A stretch of 64,000 bases of DNA. It comes from Novosphingobium sp. GTDB taxonomy: Bacteria; Pseudomonadota; Alphaproteobacteria; Sphingomonadales; Sphingomonadaceae. The stretch covers positions 2,542,001 through 2,606,000 of the forward strand of contig NZ_JBCNLP010000001.1 of the NCBI RefSeq assembly GCF_039595395.1. Direction: 5' to 3'. Below, piece after piece: positions 8,944-18,203 of this stretch (position 1 is the first letter of the stretch; each line of letters opens with the position of its first letter). The notes under the pieces were generated by a model, which worked only from the letters and a program-made list of their open reading frames with translations, was not told the origin of the DNA and searched no databases. A program made the translations under genes and the position numbers.

Positions 8944-9359
8944 TGGATCTGCGCGAAGCCCTTTTGCAGGACAGCCCGGCGATTGCCGCCCTGTGGCAGA
9001 CCTGCGAGCTGACGCGGCCATGGAACGATCCTCACGCCGATATCGCGCTGGCTTTGGGCAATGCCACCAGTACGATTTGGCTCGCCCATGATGGCGAGAC
9101 GCTGGTCGGCACGGTGATGGCAGGGTTTGAAGGGCATCGCGGCTGGATTTATTATCTTGCCACCTTGCCTGATCGGCGCGGGGAAGGCATCGCGGCAAAA
9201 TTGCTGGAAACGGCACAGGATTGGCTCGCGCAACTCGGCTGCCCCAAAGTGGAGCTGATGGTGCGCGAAGGAAATGAAGCCGCCGGGCTGTATGAACATC
9301 TCGGCTGGGAAAAGCAGCCTGTGGCGGTCTACGCCCGGTGGCTCAGGAAGGACGTATAA
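8943..9359 (+). CDS. GNAT family N-acetyltransferase (YpeA-like)
   Basis: 138-aa acetyl-CoA-dependent acetyltransferase. The acetyl-CoA binding segment is visible around YYLATLPDRRGEGIAAKLLE (residues about 71-90), followed by the usual NEAAGLYEHLGW motif near the C-terminus. It resembles the YpeA/RimI-like group; the substrate cannot be read from sequence. The start codon overlaps the pth stop and its own stop overlaps the ychF start (TAATG), so it is translated as part of that operon. Confidence 0.88.
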   Translation: MDLREALLQDSPAIAALWQTCELTRPWNDPHADIALALGNATSTIWLAHDGETLVGTVMAGFEGHRGWIYYLATLPDRRGEGIAAKLLETAQDWLAQLGCPKVELMVREGNEAAGLYEHLGWEKQPVAVYARWLRKDV

Positions 9360-10462
9360 TGGGTTTCAAATGCGGTATCGTGGGTCTGCCCAATGTCGGC
9401 AAATCCACCCTGTTCAACGCGCTGACCGAGACGCAGGCGGCGCAGGCGGCGAACTATCCCTTCTGCACCATCGAGCCGAATGTCGGCCAGGTCGGCGTGC
9501 CCGATCCGCGTCTGGACAAGCTGGCCGAGATCGCCAGCAGCCAGAAGATCATCCCCACCCAGCTGTCCTTCGTGGACATTGCCGGTCTGGTGCGCGGCGC
9601 GTCGAAGGGCGAAGGCCTGGGCAACCAGTTCCTGGGCAACATCCGCGAGGTGGACGCCATCGTCCATGTGCTGCGCTGCTTCGAGAATGACGACATCCAG
9701 CATGTCGACAACCGCGTCGACCCGATCTCGGACGCCGAGACGGTCGAGGTCGAACTGATGCTCTCCGATCTGGAATCGCTGGAGAAGCGCGTTCCCGCCG
9801 CCCAGAAGCGCGCCACCACCGGCGGCGACAAGGAGGCCAAGATCGTCGCCTCTGTGCTGGGTCAGGCGCTGGAACTGCTGCGCGAGGGCAAGCCCGCCCG
9901 CCTCACCGAGCCCAAGGATGAGGATGAGGCCCGCGTCTTCGCCCAGGCCCAGCTGCTCACCGCCAAGCCGGTGCTCTATGTCTGCAACGTCGAGGAAGAA
10001 AGCGCCGCCACCGGCAACGCCTTCTCCGAGAAGGTCTTCGCCAAGGCCAAGGCCGAAGGCGCCACCGCCGTCATCGTCTCGGCCGCCATCGAGGCCGATC
10101 TGGTCGGCATGGATGCTGAAGAGCGCACCGAATTCCTGGGCGAACTGGGCCTGAAGGAAACGGGCCTCGCCCGCATCATCCGCGCCGGTTACGACCTGCT
10201 GGGCCTGCTGACCTTCTTCACCGTCGGCCCCAAGGAAGCCCGCGCCTGGACTGTCCACAAGGGCGCCAAGGGCCCGCAAGCCGCCGGCGCCATCCACACC
10301 GATTTCGAGCGCGGCTATATCCGTGCCGAAACCATCGCCTATGACGATTACGTCGCGCTGGGCGGCGAAAGCGCCGCGCGCGAAGCGGGCAAGCTGCGCC
10401 AGGAAGGCAAGGACTATGTGGTGAAGGACGGCGACGTCCTGCACTTCAAGTTCAACGTCTGA
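9359..10462 (+). CDS. ychF: Redox-regulated ribosome-binding ATPase YchF
   Basis: Obg-family P-loop protein of 367 aa that prefers ATP over GTP and binds the 50S subunit. P-loop GLPNVGKST at residues 9-17, switch motif DIAGLVRGASKGEGLGNQFL, a coiled-coil insert (about residues 130-175), and the C-terminal TGS domain (FFTVGPKEARAWTV to the HFKFNV end). Start set at the ATG at 9359, where the family begins (MGFKCGIVGLPNVGKS), overlapping the preceding stop. The stop in turn overlaps the next start (TGATG). Confidence 0.97.
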   Translation: MGFKCGIVGLPNVGKSTLFNALTETQAAQAANYPFCTIEPNVGQVGVPDPRLDKLAEIASSQKIIPTQLSFVDIAGLVRGASKGEGLGNQFLGNIREVDAIVHVLRCFENDDIQHVDNRVDPISDAETVEVELMLSDLESLEKRVPAAQKRATTGGDKEAKIVASVLGQALELLREGKPARLTEPKDEDEARVFAQAQLLTAKPVLYVCNVEEESAATGNAFSEKVFAKAKAEGATAVIVSAAIEADLVGMDAEERTEFLGELGLKETGLARIIRAGYDLLGLLTFFTVGPKEARAWTVHKGAKGPQAAGAIHTDFERGYIRAETIAYDDYVALGGESAAREAGKLRQEGKDYVVKDGDVLHFKFNV

Positions 10463-10917
10463 TGACACAGGGGGTCTTTTACGAGGACATCGAGGTCGGC
10501 CGGATCGACCGCTTCGGCCACTATGAGGTGCGCCGCGAGGAGGTCATCGACTTCGCCTCGAAATACGACCCCCAGCCTTTCCATCTGGACGACGAGGCGG
10601 CGGCCAAGAGCCATTTTGGCCGCCTCGCCGCCAGTGGCTGGCATACGGGCGCCATGTCGATGGCGATGATGGCGAAGTTTTTCGCCGATGTCGGCTATGC
10701 CAGCATGGGTGGCGCGGGGCTTGACCAGTTGCGCTGGGTGAAGCCCGTCTATCCCGGCGACACGCTGACCATGGAAATCGAGGTCAAGGCCAAGCGCCGC
10801 AGCAAGTCGCGCCCCGAAATGGGCTTGCTCGACCAGCATTTCGCCGTGCGCAACCAGCATGGCGAGGTGGTGATGACCTATATCGCAACGGGGATGGTGG
10901 CGGTGCGGGAACCCTGA
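10462..10917 (+). CDS. MaoC-like hot-dog dehydratase
   Basis: 151-aa single hot-dog domain of the MaoC/(R)-enoyl-CoA hydratase family. The segment FASKYDPQPFHLDDEAAAKS (about residues 32-51) holds the family's Asp/His active-site pattern, and ASGWHTG follows. It likely hydrates enoyl-CoA substrates, but many such proteins are uncharacterised. Translationally coupled to ychF. It ends three bases before the convergent hypothetical gene. Confidence 0.87.
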   Translation: MTQGVFYEDIEVGRIDRFGHYEVRREEVIDFASKYDPQPFHLDDEAAAKSHFGRLAASGWHTGAMSMAMMAKFFADVGYASMGGAGLDQLRWVKPVYPGDTLTMEIEVKAKRRSKSRPEMGLLDQHFAVRNQHGEVVMTYIATGMVAVREP

Positions 10918-10920
10918 CCA

Positions 10921-11274
10921 TCACCAAGGCGATGGCGGATCAGGCTGCTTGCGCAATCGCCTTTTCCAAAGTCCAATCACATCAACAGCAGCTGTCAGCA
11001 TTCTGGGCAAGTCCTCGGATTCCCCCTGCCCACACCACTCCATCTTATCTTCTGTATCGTCATTCGTATCAATTGCCCGCGCCAGCACGGCAATGCCGCC
11101 ATCGCGGATCAGAGTGATATTGATCTGAAAGCATTCGAAGGGCGGATCTCCGGGCAGGTAGAAAAAGCGCGCAGGCTTGTTTGCCCATTCCCGAAACAAG
11201 ACAGAGCCTTGGGAACGAACGCAGGCCTCGATTGCCTCATCGAACTGCGCATAAGGGTTGTTTGAAGCAGCCAT
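10921..11274 (-). CDS. Hypothetical protein
   Basis: 117-aa protein I do not recognise. The ATG at 11274 (MAASNNPYAQF) is preferred; the frame stays open further upstream but would run into the 3' end of mutL. It is a soluble mixed alpha/beta sequence without signal peptide or membrane segment, ending in a basic, proline-rich tail (KRRLRKQPDPPSPW). Codon use is visibly less GC-biased than in the neighbours, suggesting a later arrival. It lies 23 bp after mutL in the same direction and converges with the MaoC gene. Confidence 0.65.
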   Translation of the reverse strand: MAASNNPYAQFDEAIEACVRSQGSVLFREWANKPARFFYLPGDPPFECFQINITLIRDGGIAVLARAIDTNDDTEDKMEWCGQGESEDLPRMLTAAVDVIGLWKRRLRKQPDPPSPW

Positions 11275-11297
11275 CCACAAACCCCGCCATGAAGCTT

Positions 11298-13136
11298 CTA
11301 TTTCCGCCCGAACAGCTTCTCGATATCGCCATGGGCCAGCTTCACCCATGTGGGGCGGCCATGGTTGCACTGGCCTGACCTTGGGGTCACCTCCATCTCG
11401 CGCAGCAGGGCGTTCATCTCGGCCACATTGAGCACGCGGCCCGCGCGCACGCTGCCATGGCAGGCCATCGTCGCGAGCACCAGATCGAGCCGCTCTTCCA
11501 ACAGCAGCGCCGCGCCATTGGCGGCCAGATCGTCGGCCACATCGCGCACCAGCGCCTGCACATTGCCCTTGCCCAGAGCCGCAGGCACGGAACGCACCAG
11601 CATCGCGGTCGGACCGAAACGCTCCAGCGCCAGACCGAAACCCGCCAGCACATCGGCGGCTTCCTCAAGACGGTCGCAATCGACCTCTTCCAACTCGACG
11701 ACCTCGGGGATCAGCAGGGCCTGCGCCGCCGAGACCTTGTCTCCCGCCCCGCCCGCGCGCAGACGCTCCAGCACGATACGCTCATGCGCGGCATGCTGGT
11801 CGACGATCACCAGGCCGTCACTGGCCTCGGCGATGATATAGGTTTCGGCCACCTGACCACGCGCCACCCCCAGCGGATGCTCCACAGCTTGGGGAACCGG
11901 CGCCTCGGCGACTTCGGCACGGCCCATCAGCGCAGGCTGAGCGGGCGGCGCCATCACCTGCGCCTCATAGCCGCGCCATGCCGCCCCGGCCTCGCTCACC
12001 CGGTTGGCGGGCGGGGTGAAACCGGGCGTCGGCGCATACTGCCGGGCAAACAGGCTTTCCAAGCGGGGCTGCACCGGAGCAATCGGCTCCACTTGCCAAC
12101 TGGCCATCGCGGGCGCGGCGGGGGTCTGGGCCGATTTTTGCCCGGCGCCCTCCAGCGCATGGCGAAGGCCCGAGACGATAAAGCCGCGCACAAAGGCCGG
12201 ATCGCGGAAGCGCACCTCGGTCTTCGCGGGATGGACGTTCACATCGACATCGGGCGGCGGCACATCGAGGAACAGCGCCAGCACCGCATGGCGATCGCGC
12301 GCCAGCATATCGGCATAGGCGCCGCGCACCGCGCCCACCAGCAGCTTGTCGCGCACCGGGCGGCCATTGACAAAGAGATACTGATGATCCGCCACCCCCC
12401 GGTTAAAGGTGGGTAGGCCAGCGACGCCCGTTAACCGAACATCGCCGCGTTCCAGATCGATCACCACGCCATCGTCGGCCAGTTCGCGCGCCACAATGCG
12501 CGCCACGCGCTGAGGCGCGGTTTCGCCCGGCTGCACCGCCAGCACGCGGCGTCCGTCATGTTCCAGCACGAAGCCCACATCGGGGCGCGCCATGGCCAGA
12601 CGCTTCACCACATCGAGGCAGGCGGCATATTCGCTGCGGGGGCTGCGCAGAAACTTGCGCCGCGCCGGGATCTTGCCGAACAGATCCTCGACCCGGATGC
12701 GCGTGCCCGGCGGCAAAGCGGCAGGCCCTTCGTCCGTCACCGCGCCATGATCGACCACCCGGCGCCAGCCCTCGCTGCTGCCGCGCACCCGGCTTTCCAC
12801 CGTCAGCCGCGCCACCGAGGCGATGGAGGGCAAGGCCTCGCCCCGGAAACCAAGGGTGGCGACCAGCTCGATCGCCTCATCCGGCAGCTTGGAGGTGGCA
12901 TGGCGCTCCAGCGCCAGCGCCATATCGTCGCTGGTCATGCCGCAGCCGTCGTCGGTCACCTGAATGCCATCCAGACCGCCCTGCGTTAGCGCGATGGTGA
13001 TCTGGCGCGATCCGGCGTCGATGGCGTTCTCCACCAGCTCTTTCAGGGCCGAGGCGGGGCGCTCCACCACCTCGCCGGCGGCAATGCGGTTGACCAGCGT
13101 ATCGGGCAGGCGGCGAATGACGGGCATGGCAGACAT
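11298..13136 (-). CDS. mutL: DNA mismatch repair protein MutL
   Basis: 612-aa mismatch-repair matchmaker ATPase. The N-terminal GHKL ATPase is clear: ENAIDAGS, DDGCGM and GFRGEALPSI in the first 110 residues, then the DVNVHPAKTEVRF transducer motif near residue 300. A variable proline-rich linker follows, and a C-terminal dimerisation domain (ADGLVIVDQHAAHERI, then MACHGSVRAGR and CNHGRPTWV). An ATG three codons downstream (13127) is an alternative start. It diverges from mreB across a 305-bp gap. Confidence 0.96.
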   Translation of the reverse strand: MSAMPVIRRLPDTLVNRIAAGEVVERPASALKELVENAIDAGSRQITIALTQGGLDGIQVTDDGCGMTSDDMALALERHATSKLPDEAIELVATLGFRGEALPSIASVARLTVESRVRGSSEGWRRVVDHGAVTDEGPAALPPGTRIRVEDLFGKIPARRKFLRSPRSEYAACLDVVKRLAMARPDVGFVLEHDGRRVLAVQPGETAPQRVARIVARELADDGVVIDLERGDVRLTGVAGLPTFNRGVADHQYLFVNGRPVRDKLLVGAVRGAYADMLARDRHAVLALFLDVPPPDVDVNVHPAKTEVRFRDPAFVRGFIVSGLRHALEGAGQKSAQTPAAPAMASWQVEPIAPVQPRLESLFARQYAPTPGFTPPANRVSEAGAAWRGYEAQVMAPPAQPALMGRAEVAEAPVPQAVEHPLGVARGQVAETYIIAEASDGLVIVDQHAAHERIVLERLRAGGAGDKVSAAQALLIPEVVELEEVDCDRLEEAADVLAGFGLALERFGPTAMLVRSVPAALGKGNVQALVRDVADDLAANGAALLLEERLDLVLATMACHGSVRAGRVLNVAEMNALLREMEVTPRSGQCNHGRPTWVKLAHGDIEKLFGRK

Positions 13137-13441
13137 CGCGCCTCTATAGTCGATTGCGTCGCGAAGGGCACGGCTGCAAAATCAGCTTTCCACCATCGCC
13201 CCCGAGACATGGTCGAAAACCTCTGATGCCGCAGTGCGATAACGCCCTAGCCCGGCTCGTGCTCCAACGGCGATGAAGCGGTTTTCGAATGCGCCAGAGT
13301 GGTGCATCATTTCGCACCTGCATGAACAAATTTTTTCCCCTTTTGCGCCGCTTGCGCTAAGGAGCCGCGATCACCCGCAACGCTCTGCCGGTTCCGCCCC
13401 GCCCTTCTTGGGAAAGAACCGACAATTTCACGGATTTTTCA
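13137..13441. other. Divergent intergenic region mutL / mreB
   Basis: 305 bp with no supportable gene; the short open frames here look like noise. It must hold the promoters for mutL (minus) and mreB (plus). A TATAGA-like box (13141-13146, minus strand) lies only a few bases before the mutL ATG. The T-rich run at 13330-13345 lies about 100 bp before mreB. I cannot assign either promoter with confidence. Confidence 0.6.
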
Positions 13442-14488
13442 ATGCCGTCCATCCTTCAGCGATTCTTCAAGTTCGGTTCGCAAAACATGGCCATCGACCT
13501 CGGCACAGCGAATACGCTGGTCTATGTCCAGGATCGGGGCATCGTTCTTAACGAACCCAGCGTGGTGGCCATTGAAACCATCAACGGCGTCAAATCGGTG
13601 AAAGCCGTGGGTGACGATGCCAAGATGATGATGGGCAAGACCCCCGACAACATCGAGGCCATCCGCCCGATGCGTGACGGCGTGATCGCCGACATCGAAA
13701 TCGCCGAAGAAATGATCAAGCATTTCATCCGCAAGGTGCATGGCAAGCGCAGCCTGCTCAACTATCCCGAGATCGTGATCTGCGTCCCCTCGGGCAGCAC
13801 CAGCGTGGAACGCCGCGCGATTCGCGACGCCGCCAGCAATGCCGGCGCCAGCGCGGTCTATCTGATCCTGGAGCCCATGGCCGCCGCCATCGGCGCCGAC
13901 ATGCCCGTCACCGAGCCGGTCGGCTCGATGGTGGTCGACATCGGCGGCGGCACGACCGAGGTCGCGGTGCTCTCGCTGCGCGGGCTGGCCTACACCACCA
14001 GCGTGCGCGTGGGTGGCGACAAGATGGACGAGGCCATCGTCTCCTATGTGCGCCGCCATCACAATCTGCTGATCGGCGAAGCCACGGCGGAACGCATCAA
14101 GAAGGATTACGGCATTGCCCGCGTGCCCGCCGACGGCGTGGGTGAGACGATCAACCTCAAGGGTCGCGATCTGGTCAATGGCGTGCCCAAGGAAATCACC
14201 ATCAGCCAGGCGAACATCGCCGAGGCGCTGGCCGAACCCATCGGCCAGATCGTCGAGGGCGTGCGCATCGCTCTGGAAAACACCCAGCCCGAGCTGGCGG
14301 CCGACATCGTCGATCAGGGCATCATGCTGACGGGCGGCGGCGCGCTGATCAAGGGTCTGGACGAATATCTGCGCGAAGAGACCGGCCTGCCCGTCTCGAT
14401 CGCCGAAGATCCGCTGTCCTGCGTCGCGCTTGGCACCGGCCGCGCGATGGAAGACCCGATCTATCGCGGCGTGCTGATGAACGCCTGA
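13442..14488 (+). CDS. mreB: Rod shape-determining protein MreB
   Basis: Bacterial actin of 348 aa that organises lateral cell-wall synthesis at the inner membrane. Actin-fold ATP-binding motifs are present: IDLGTANTLVY (phosphate 1, residues about 18-28), VVDIGGGTTEVAV (phosphate 2), and the adenosine motif LTGGGALIKGL. The first gene of the complete shape cluster mreB-mreC-mreD-mrdA-rodA. A GC-rich hairpin without a T-run sits in the 123-bp gap to mreC and may lower downstream expression relative to mreB. Confidence 0.97.
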   Translation: MPSILQRFFKFGSQNMAIDLGTANTLVYVQDRGIVLNEPSVVAIETINGVKSVKAVGDDAKMMMGKTPDNIEAIRPMRDGVIADIEIAEEMIKHFIRKVHGKRSLLNYPEIVICVPSGSTSVERRAIRDAASNAGASAVYLILEPMAAAIGADMPVTEPVGSMVVDIGGGTTEVAVLSLRGLAYTTSVRVGGDKMDEAIVSYVRRHHNLLIGEATAERIKKDYGIARVPADGVGETINLKGRDLVNGVPKEITISQANIAEALAEPIGQIVEGVRIALENTQPELAADIVDQGIMLTGGGALIKGLDEYLREETGLPVSIAEDPLSCVALGTGRAMEDPIYRGVLMNA

Positions 14489-14512
14489 TCGGCACAGACT
14501 GCCGTGTTGATC

Positions 14513-14537
14513 GCCCGCCGCTCTTGCGGTGGCGGGC
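14513..14537 (+). terminator. Hairpin between mreB and mreC (weak or partial terminator)
   Basis: Inverted repeat GCCCGCC (14513-14519) / GGCGGGC (14531-14537) starting 25 nt after the mreB stop. There is no T-run, so it may be a 3'-stabilising or partial-termination structure that lets MreB be made in excess over MreCD. Confidence 0.45.
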
Positions 14538-14611
14538 AAGACAGGTTTTGAAAGACCCCCGCCCGGCGTAATGTTGCGCGCCGGGCCGATAAGCAAGGAA
14601 TGGGATCCGCC

Positions 14612-15589
14612 ATGGCGCCGCCAGTCAACCGGCGCACCAGCTATTCGCGCAAGGCGCAATACAGCACATTCGCGGCCTATGTCGCCGGCGTGTTGGGTGT
14701 GCTGGGCGGCGGGGCGGTGCTGGCCAGTTCGGTGTTCGGGCATTCGGCCTTCGGCTGGATGCATATGCTGGCTGCCGATGTGGAAGCACCGGCAGCGCGG
14801 ATCGGCGCGCAGACCCGCGCGGGTGCGGGCAGCGTGCTGGATGTCGCGGGTGGCTTTCTGACCTCTGGCGCTGAAAACGCCCGTCTGCGCCGCGAAGTCG
14901 CTCTGGCGCGCACCCGTGCCATCGAAGCCCAGGCCATGGTGGATGAAAACCGCCGCCTGAAAGACCAGCTCCACCTGCTGAGCGACACGCCCCAGCCTTT
15001 GGCCAACGCCTGGCTGATCGCCTCGAGCGCCTCTTCCACGCGCCGCTATGCGACGATTTCGGCGGGCAGCGCCCAGGGCGTCCAGCCCGGCATGCCGGTG
15101 CGCACCGCTCAGGGGCTGGTGGGCCGCGTGCTCGAAGTCGGCCATGGCGCCGCGCGCATCCTGCTGGTCACCGACACCGAAAGCACCGTCCCCGTGCGCC
15201 GCGCCAGCGACGGCACCCCCGCCTTCATCAACGGCAAGGGCGACGGCACGCTTCAGGTCCGCCTGCTGTCGCTGGGGCTCAATCCGCTCAAGAAGGGCGA
15301 TGTTTTTGTCACCTCGGGCGCGGGCGGGCTCTATTGGCCAGGCACGCCGATGGCCATGGTCGTCACGCTGACGCATGATGGCGCCATCGCCCGTCCCTTG
15401 AGCGATCCGGCCGCCAGCGAGATGGTCGCGGTGCAACCCGCCTGGGAGCCGACCTCCGACCCGACCCTGCCGCCGCCCGCCCCCGATGTGCCCCCTCCGC
15501 CGCCCAAGAAGCCCAAGGCACACCCCAAGGCGTCGAATGGCACCAAGACCGGCAAGCCGGGCGCGGCGGGTGAAAAGCATCATCCATGA
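14612..15589 (+). CDS. mreC: Rod shape-determining protein MreC
   Basis: Inner-membrane protein with one N-terminal membrane segment (TFAAYVAGVLGVLGGGAVLA) and a periplasmic coiled coil (about residues 85-125: ENARLRREVALARTRAIEAQ), followed by the beta-rich MreC domain (GSAQGVQPGMPVRTAQGLVG, FVTSGAGGLYWPGTPM). It links MreB to the elongation synthases. A proline-rich, lysine-rich tail (from about residue 285) ends the protein. AAGGA precedes the ATG at 14612 by 12 nt; the ATG at 14600 is possible but sits directly on the ribosome binding site. The stop overlaps the mreD start (ATGA). Confidence 0.93.
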   Translation: MAPPVNRRTSYSRKAQYSTFAAYVAGVLGVLGGGAVLASSVFGHSAFGWMHMLAADVEAPAARIGAQTRAGAGSVLDVAGGFLTSGAENARLRREVALARTRAIEAQAMVDENRRLKDQLHLLSDTPQPLANAWLIASSASSTRRYATISAGSAQGVQPGMPVRTAQGLVGRVLEVGHGAARILLVTDTESTVPVRRASDGTPAFINGKGDGTLQVRLLSLGLNPLKKGDVFVTSGAGGLYWPGTPMAMVVTLTHDGAIARPLSDPAASEMVAVQPAWEPTSDPTLPPPAPDVPPPPPKKPKAHPKASNGTKTGKPGAAGEKHHP

Positions 15590-16122
15590 TGCCTGCTCGC
15601 GCGAAGAAACCAAAGCTGGTCGCCGTTTCGATGCCGTGGCTGGCCTATGCCACGCCATGGGTGGCGATCATGCTCGCCTCCTGCCTGCCACTGTGGCCGG
15701 TGATCGCCTCGGCGCCGGTGATGCCGCCCTTCGGCTATCTGATGCTGCTGGCCTGGCGCCAGTTGCGCCCCGGCCTGCTGCCGGTATGGTGCGGCGCCTT
15801 GCTGGGTCTGTTCGACGATATGGTCAGCGGCCAGCCCATGGGCAGCGCGATCACCTTGTGGTCGGCCACCATGCTGGCGCTCGATGTGATCGAGGCGCGC
15901 TTTCCCTGGCGTAATTTCCTCACCGAATGGCTGGTGGCGGCCGTGATGATCGCCATCTACATCCTGCTTGGCCTCGGCATTGCCAATGCCGGCGGCGGTG
16001 CGGTGCTGCCAGTCGTGGTCGCGCCGCAAATCGGCCTGTCGATCCTTGTCTATCCCCTCGTCGGGCGTACTGTGGCGGCCATCGACCGCTGGCGCCTGCG
16101 GCGTTATCGCGTGACCGCCTGA
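15586..16122 (+). CDS. mreD: Rod shape-determining protein MreD
   Basis: 178-aa integral membrane protein with about five hydrophobic segments (for example WVAIMLASCLPLWPVIASA and AAVMIAIYILLGLGIANAGG), in the fixed position between mreC and PBP2. It is thought to stabilise the MreB-MreC complex. MreD sequences diverge quickly, so the call rests on hydropathy, size and synteny. Start overlaps the mreC stop, and the stop overlaps the mrdA start (TGATG). Confidence 0.9.
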   Translation: MMPARAKKPKLVAVSMPWLAYATPWVAIMLASCLPLWPVIASAPVMPPFGYLMLLAWRQLRPGLLPVWCGALLGLFDDMVSGQPMGSAITLWSATMLALDVIEARFPWRNFLTEWLVAAVMIAIYILLGLGIANAGGGAVLPVVVAPQIGLSILVYPLVGRTVAAIDRWRLRRYRVTA

Positions 16123-18203
16123 TGCCCAAGCATATTACCCCTGCCACACTGCGCAATTCCTTCGACCGGCGCAGCATCATTCTGGGCACGCTTCAGGGCG
16201 GCATCGGTGTCGCTCTGGCGACGCGTCTGGGCTATCTGGCGCTGTTCGAAAACGCCCGCTATCAGATGATGAGCGAGAGCAACCGCGTCAATCTCTCGCT
16301 GATCCCGCCGCGCCGGGGCTGGATTCTCGACCGCAACGGCCAGCCCATCGCCAGCAACCGCGCCGATTTCCGCGTCGACATCATCCCCGATCGCCTGATC
16401 GACAAGGACAAGACGCTCGAGGAACTGGCGCATATCCTGCAACTGACGCCCATCGACCTGCAGGACATCAAGGACAAGCTGGAGAAGGCGCGCGGCTTTC
16501 AGCCTGTGGCGGCGGGCGAGCACCTTTCCGCCGATCTCTATGCGGCGGTGTCGGTGCGCCAGCCCGATCTGCCCGGCATCATCCCGCAGCGCAGCTTCTC
16601 GCGCTTCTATCCCGGCGGGCCCTGCGTGGGCCATCTGGTGGGCTATGTCGGCGCCGCCAATGCCGAGGATTACGCCAAGGAGCATAATCCGCTGCTGATC
16701 ACGCCGGGCTTCAAGATCGGCAAGGATGGCCTCGAAAAGCGTTACGACGCCGAATTGCGCGGCACACCGGGCGCCCGCCGCTCGGAAGTGACCGCAGGCG
16801 GCAAGATCGTGCGCGACCTCGACACGCGCGAGGATATTCCGGGCAAGCCGATCCATCTCACCATCGACGCGGGCGTTCAGGACTATGCCGCCCGGCGCCT
16901 TGGCACCGACAGCGGCGCCGTGGTGGTGATGGATGTCCATACCGGCGACATTCTGGCCTTCGTCTCGATGCCCAGCTTCGATCCCAACAGCTTCACCGAT
17001 GGCGTGGGGCGCCTGGAATGGAAGATGCTGGCCGATGACGATCATGTGCCGCTGCGCAACAAGATCCTGCACGGCCTGTTCCCGCCTGGATCGACGGTGA
17101 AGCCCACAGTCGCCCTCTCCTTCCTGGAGGCGGGGCTGGACCCCAATGAGTCCGTCAACTGCAATGGCGGGCTTCAGGTGGGCAACCGCGTGTTCCACTG
17201 CTGGCAGCACCATGGCCATGGCCCCACCAACATGTGGAAGGGCATCTATCAGTCCTGCGACGTCTATTTCTATTATTTCGCGCAGAAGATCGGCATGGAT
17301 AACATCGCCCGGATGATGCACCGCATGGGCTATGGCGGCAAGTTCGATCTGCCCTTCCCCAACCAGTCCTTCGGCACCGTGCCCGATCCGGCCTGGAAGG
17401 AGAAGAAGTACAAGAAGCCCTGGGCCATCTATGACACGGTGAACGCCACCATCGGCCAGGGCTATATGCTGGTGAACCCCTTGCAGCAGGCGGTGGCGGC
17501 CAGTCGCATCGCCAGCGGCAACATCGTGTTCCCGCGCCTGATGGCCAATGATCCGATCCGCGCCAGCGAGCCCTTCGGCGTGCCCAAGGAGCATCTCGAC
17601 GTGATCCGTTCGGGCATGTTCGAGGTGGTGAACGGGCGCGGTTCGGCAAAGGAAGCGCGTCTGCCCTTCCCCAACATCCAGATGGCGGGCAAGACCGGCA
17701 CGGCGCAGGTCGTTGGCCTCAACATGAACGGCGGCAACGGCAAGATCGGCGCGTGGAAGCACCGCGACCACGGCCATTTCATCTGCTTCGCGCCTTTCGA
17801 CAATCCGAAATATGCCTGCGCGGTGCTGATGGAGCATGGCGGCAGCTCGCACGCAGCCTTCCCGGTGGCGCGCGACATCATGACCTATCTCTTCGACAAG
17901 CAGAAGGGCATGGATGTGCTGGCGCCGCTGGAAAAGGGCTGGGGTGGCACGCCTCAGGAACGCATGGCCGCCAAATATCGCAGCTATGCCGCGCAATATG
18001 GCGTTTCGGCGCCTCAGGTCGACAACAGCGATCAGGCGGTGGAAAGCGCCGTGGAAGGCACTGCCGAAAACGCCCAGCCTCCGCAGCCGATCCAGTCCGA
18101 TGCGGCCAGCCCGGCGCCCGAACCGGCTGGTGAAGCCCCGCCGCCGCCTGTCGCCGCGCCCGCACCGGCCCCCGCACCCGTCAAACCCGCAGGCCAGCCA
18201 TGA
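16122..18203 (+). CDS. mrdA: Penicillin-binding protein 2 (peptidoglycan transpeptidase)
   Basis: Class B PBP, 693 aa, that cross-links peptidoglycan during elongation with RodA. One N-terminal membrane anchor (IILGTLQGGIGVALATRLGY), then the PBP dimer domain (RRGWILDRNGQPIASNRADF) and the transpeptidase domain: catalytic Ser324 in PPGSTVKP and the KTGTAQ box near residue 525. The last 55 residues form a Pro/Ala-rich periplasmic tail not needed for catalysis in the family. Starts on the mreD stop and overlaps rodA by four bases. Confidence 0.96.
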   Translation: MPKHITPATLRNSFDRRSIILGTLQGGIGVALATRLGYLALFENARYQMMSESNRVNLSLIPPRRGWILDRNGQPIASNRADFRVDIIPDRLIDKDKTLEELAHILQLTPIDLQDIKDKLEKARGFQPVAAGEHLSADLYAAVSVRQPDLPGIIPQRSFSRFYPGGPCVGHLVGYVGAANAEDYAKEHNPLLITPGFKIGKDGLEKRYDAELRGTPGARRSEVTAGGKIVRDLDTREDIPGKPIHLTIDAGVQDYAARRLGTDSGAVVVMDVHTGDILAFVSMPSFDPNSFTDGVGRLEWKMLADDDHVPLRNKILHGLFPPGSTVKPTVALSFLEAGLDPNESVNCNGGLQVGNRVFHCWQHHGHGPTNMWKGIYQSCDVYFYYFAQKIGMDNIARMMHRMGYGGKFDLPFPNQSFGTVPDPAWKEKKYKKPWAIYDTVNATIGQGYMLVNPLQQAVAASRIASGNIVFPRLMANDPIRASEPFGVPKEHLDVIRSGMFEVVNGRGSAKEARLPFPNIQMAGKTGTAQVVGLNMNGGNGKIGAWKHRDHGHFICFAPFDNPKYACAVLMEHGGSSHAAFPVARDIMTYLFDKQKGMDVLAPLEKGWGGTPQERMAAKYRSYAAQYGVSAPQVDNSDQAVESAVEGTAENAQPPQPIQSDAASPAPEPAGEAPPPPVAAPAPAPAPVKPAGQP

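Noticed and set aside
13144..13329. 61-aa frame upstream of mutL on the minus strand
   Set aside because: No ribosome binding site, odd composition, lies in the divergent promoter region.
13439..15658. 739-aa minus-strand frame opposite mreB-mreC
   Set aside because: Antisense shadow with low-complexity composition; mreB and mreC are clear on the plus strand.
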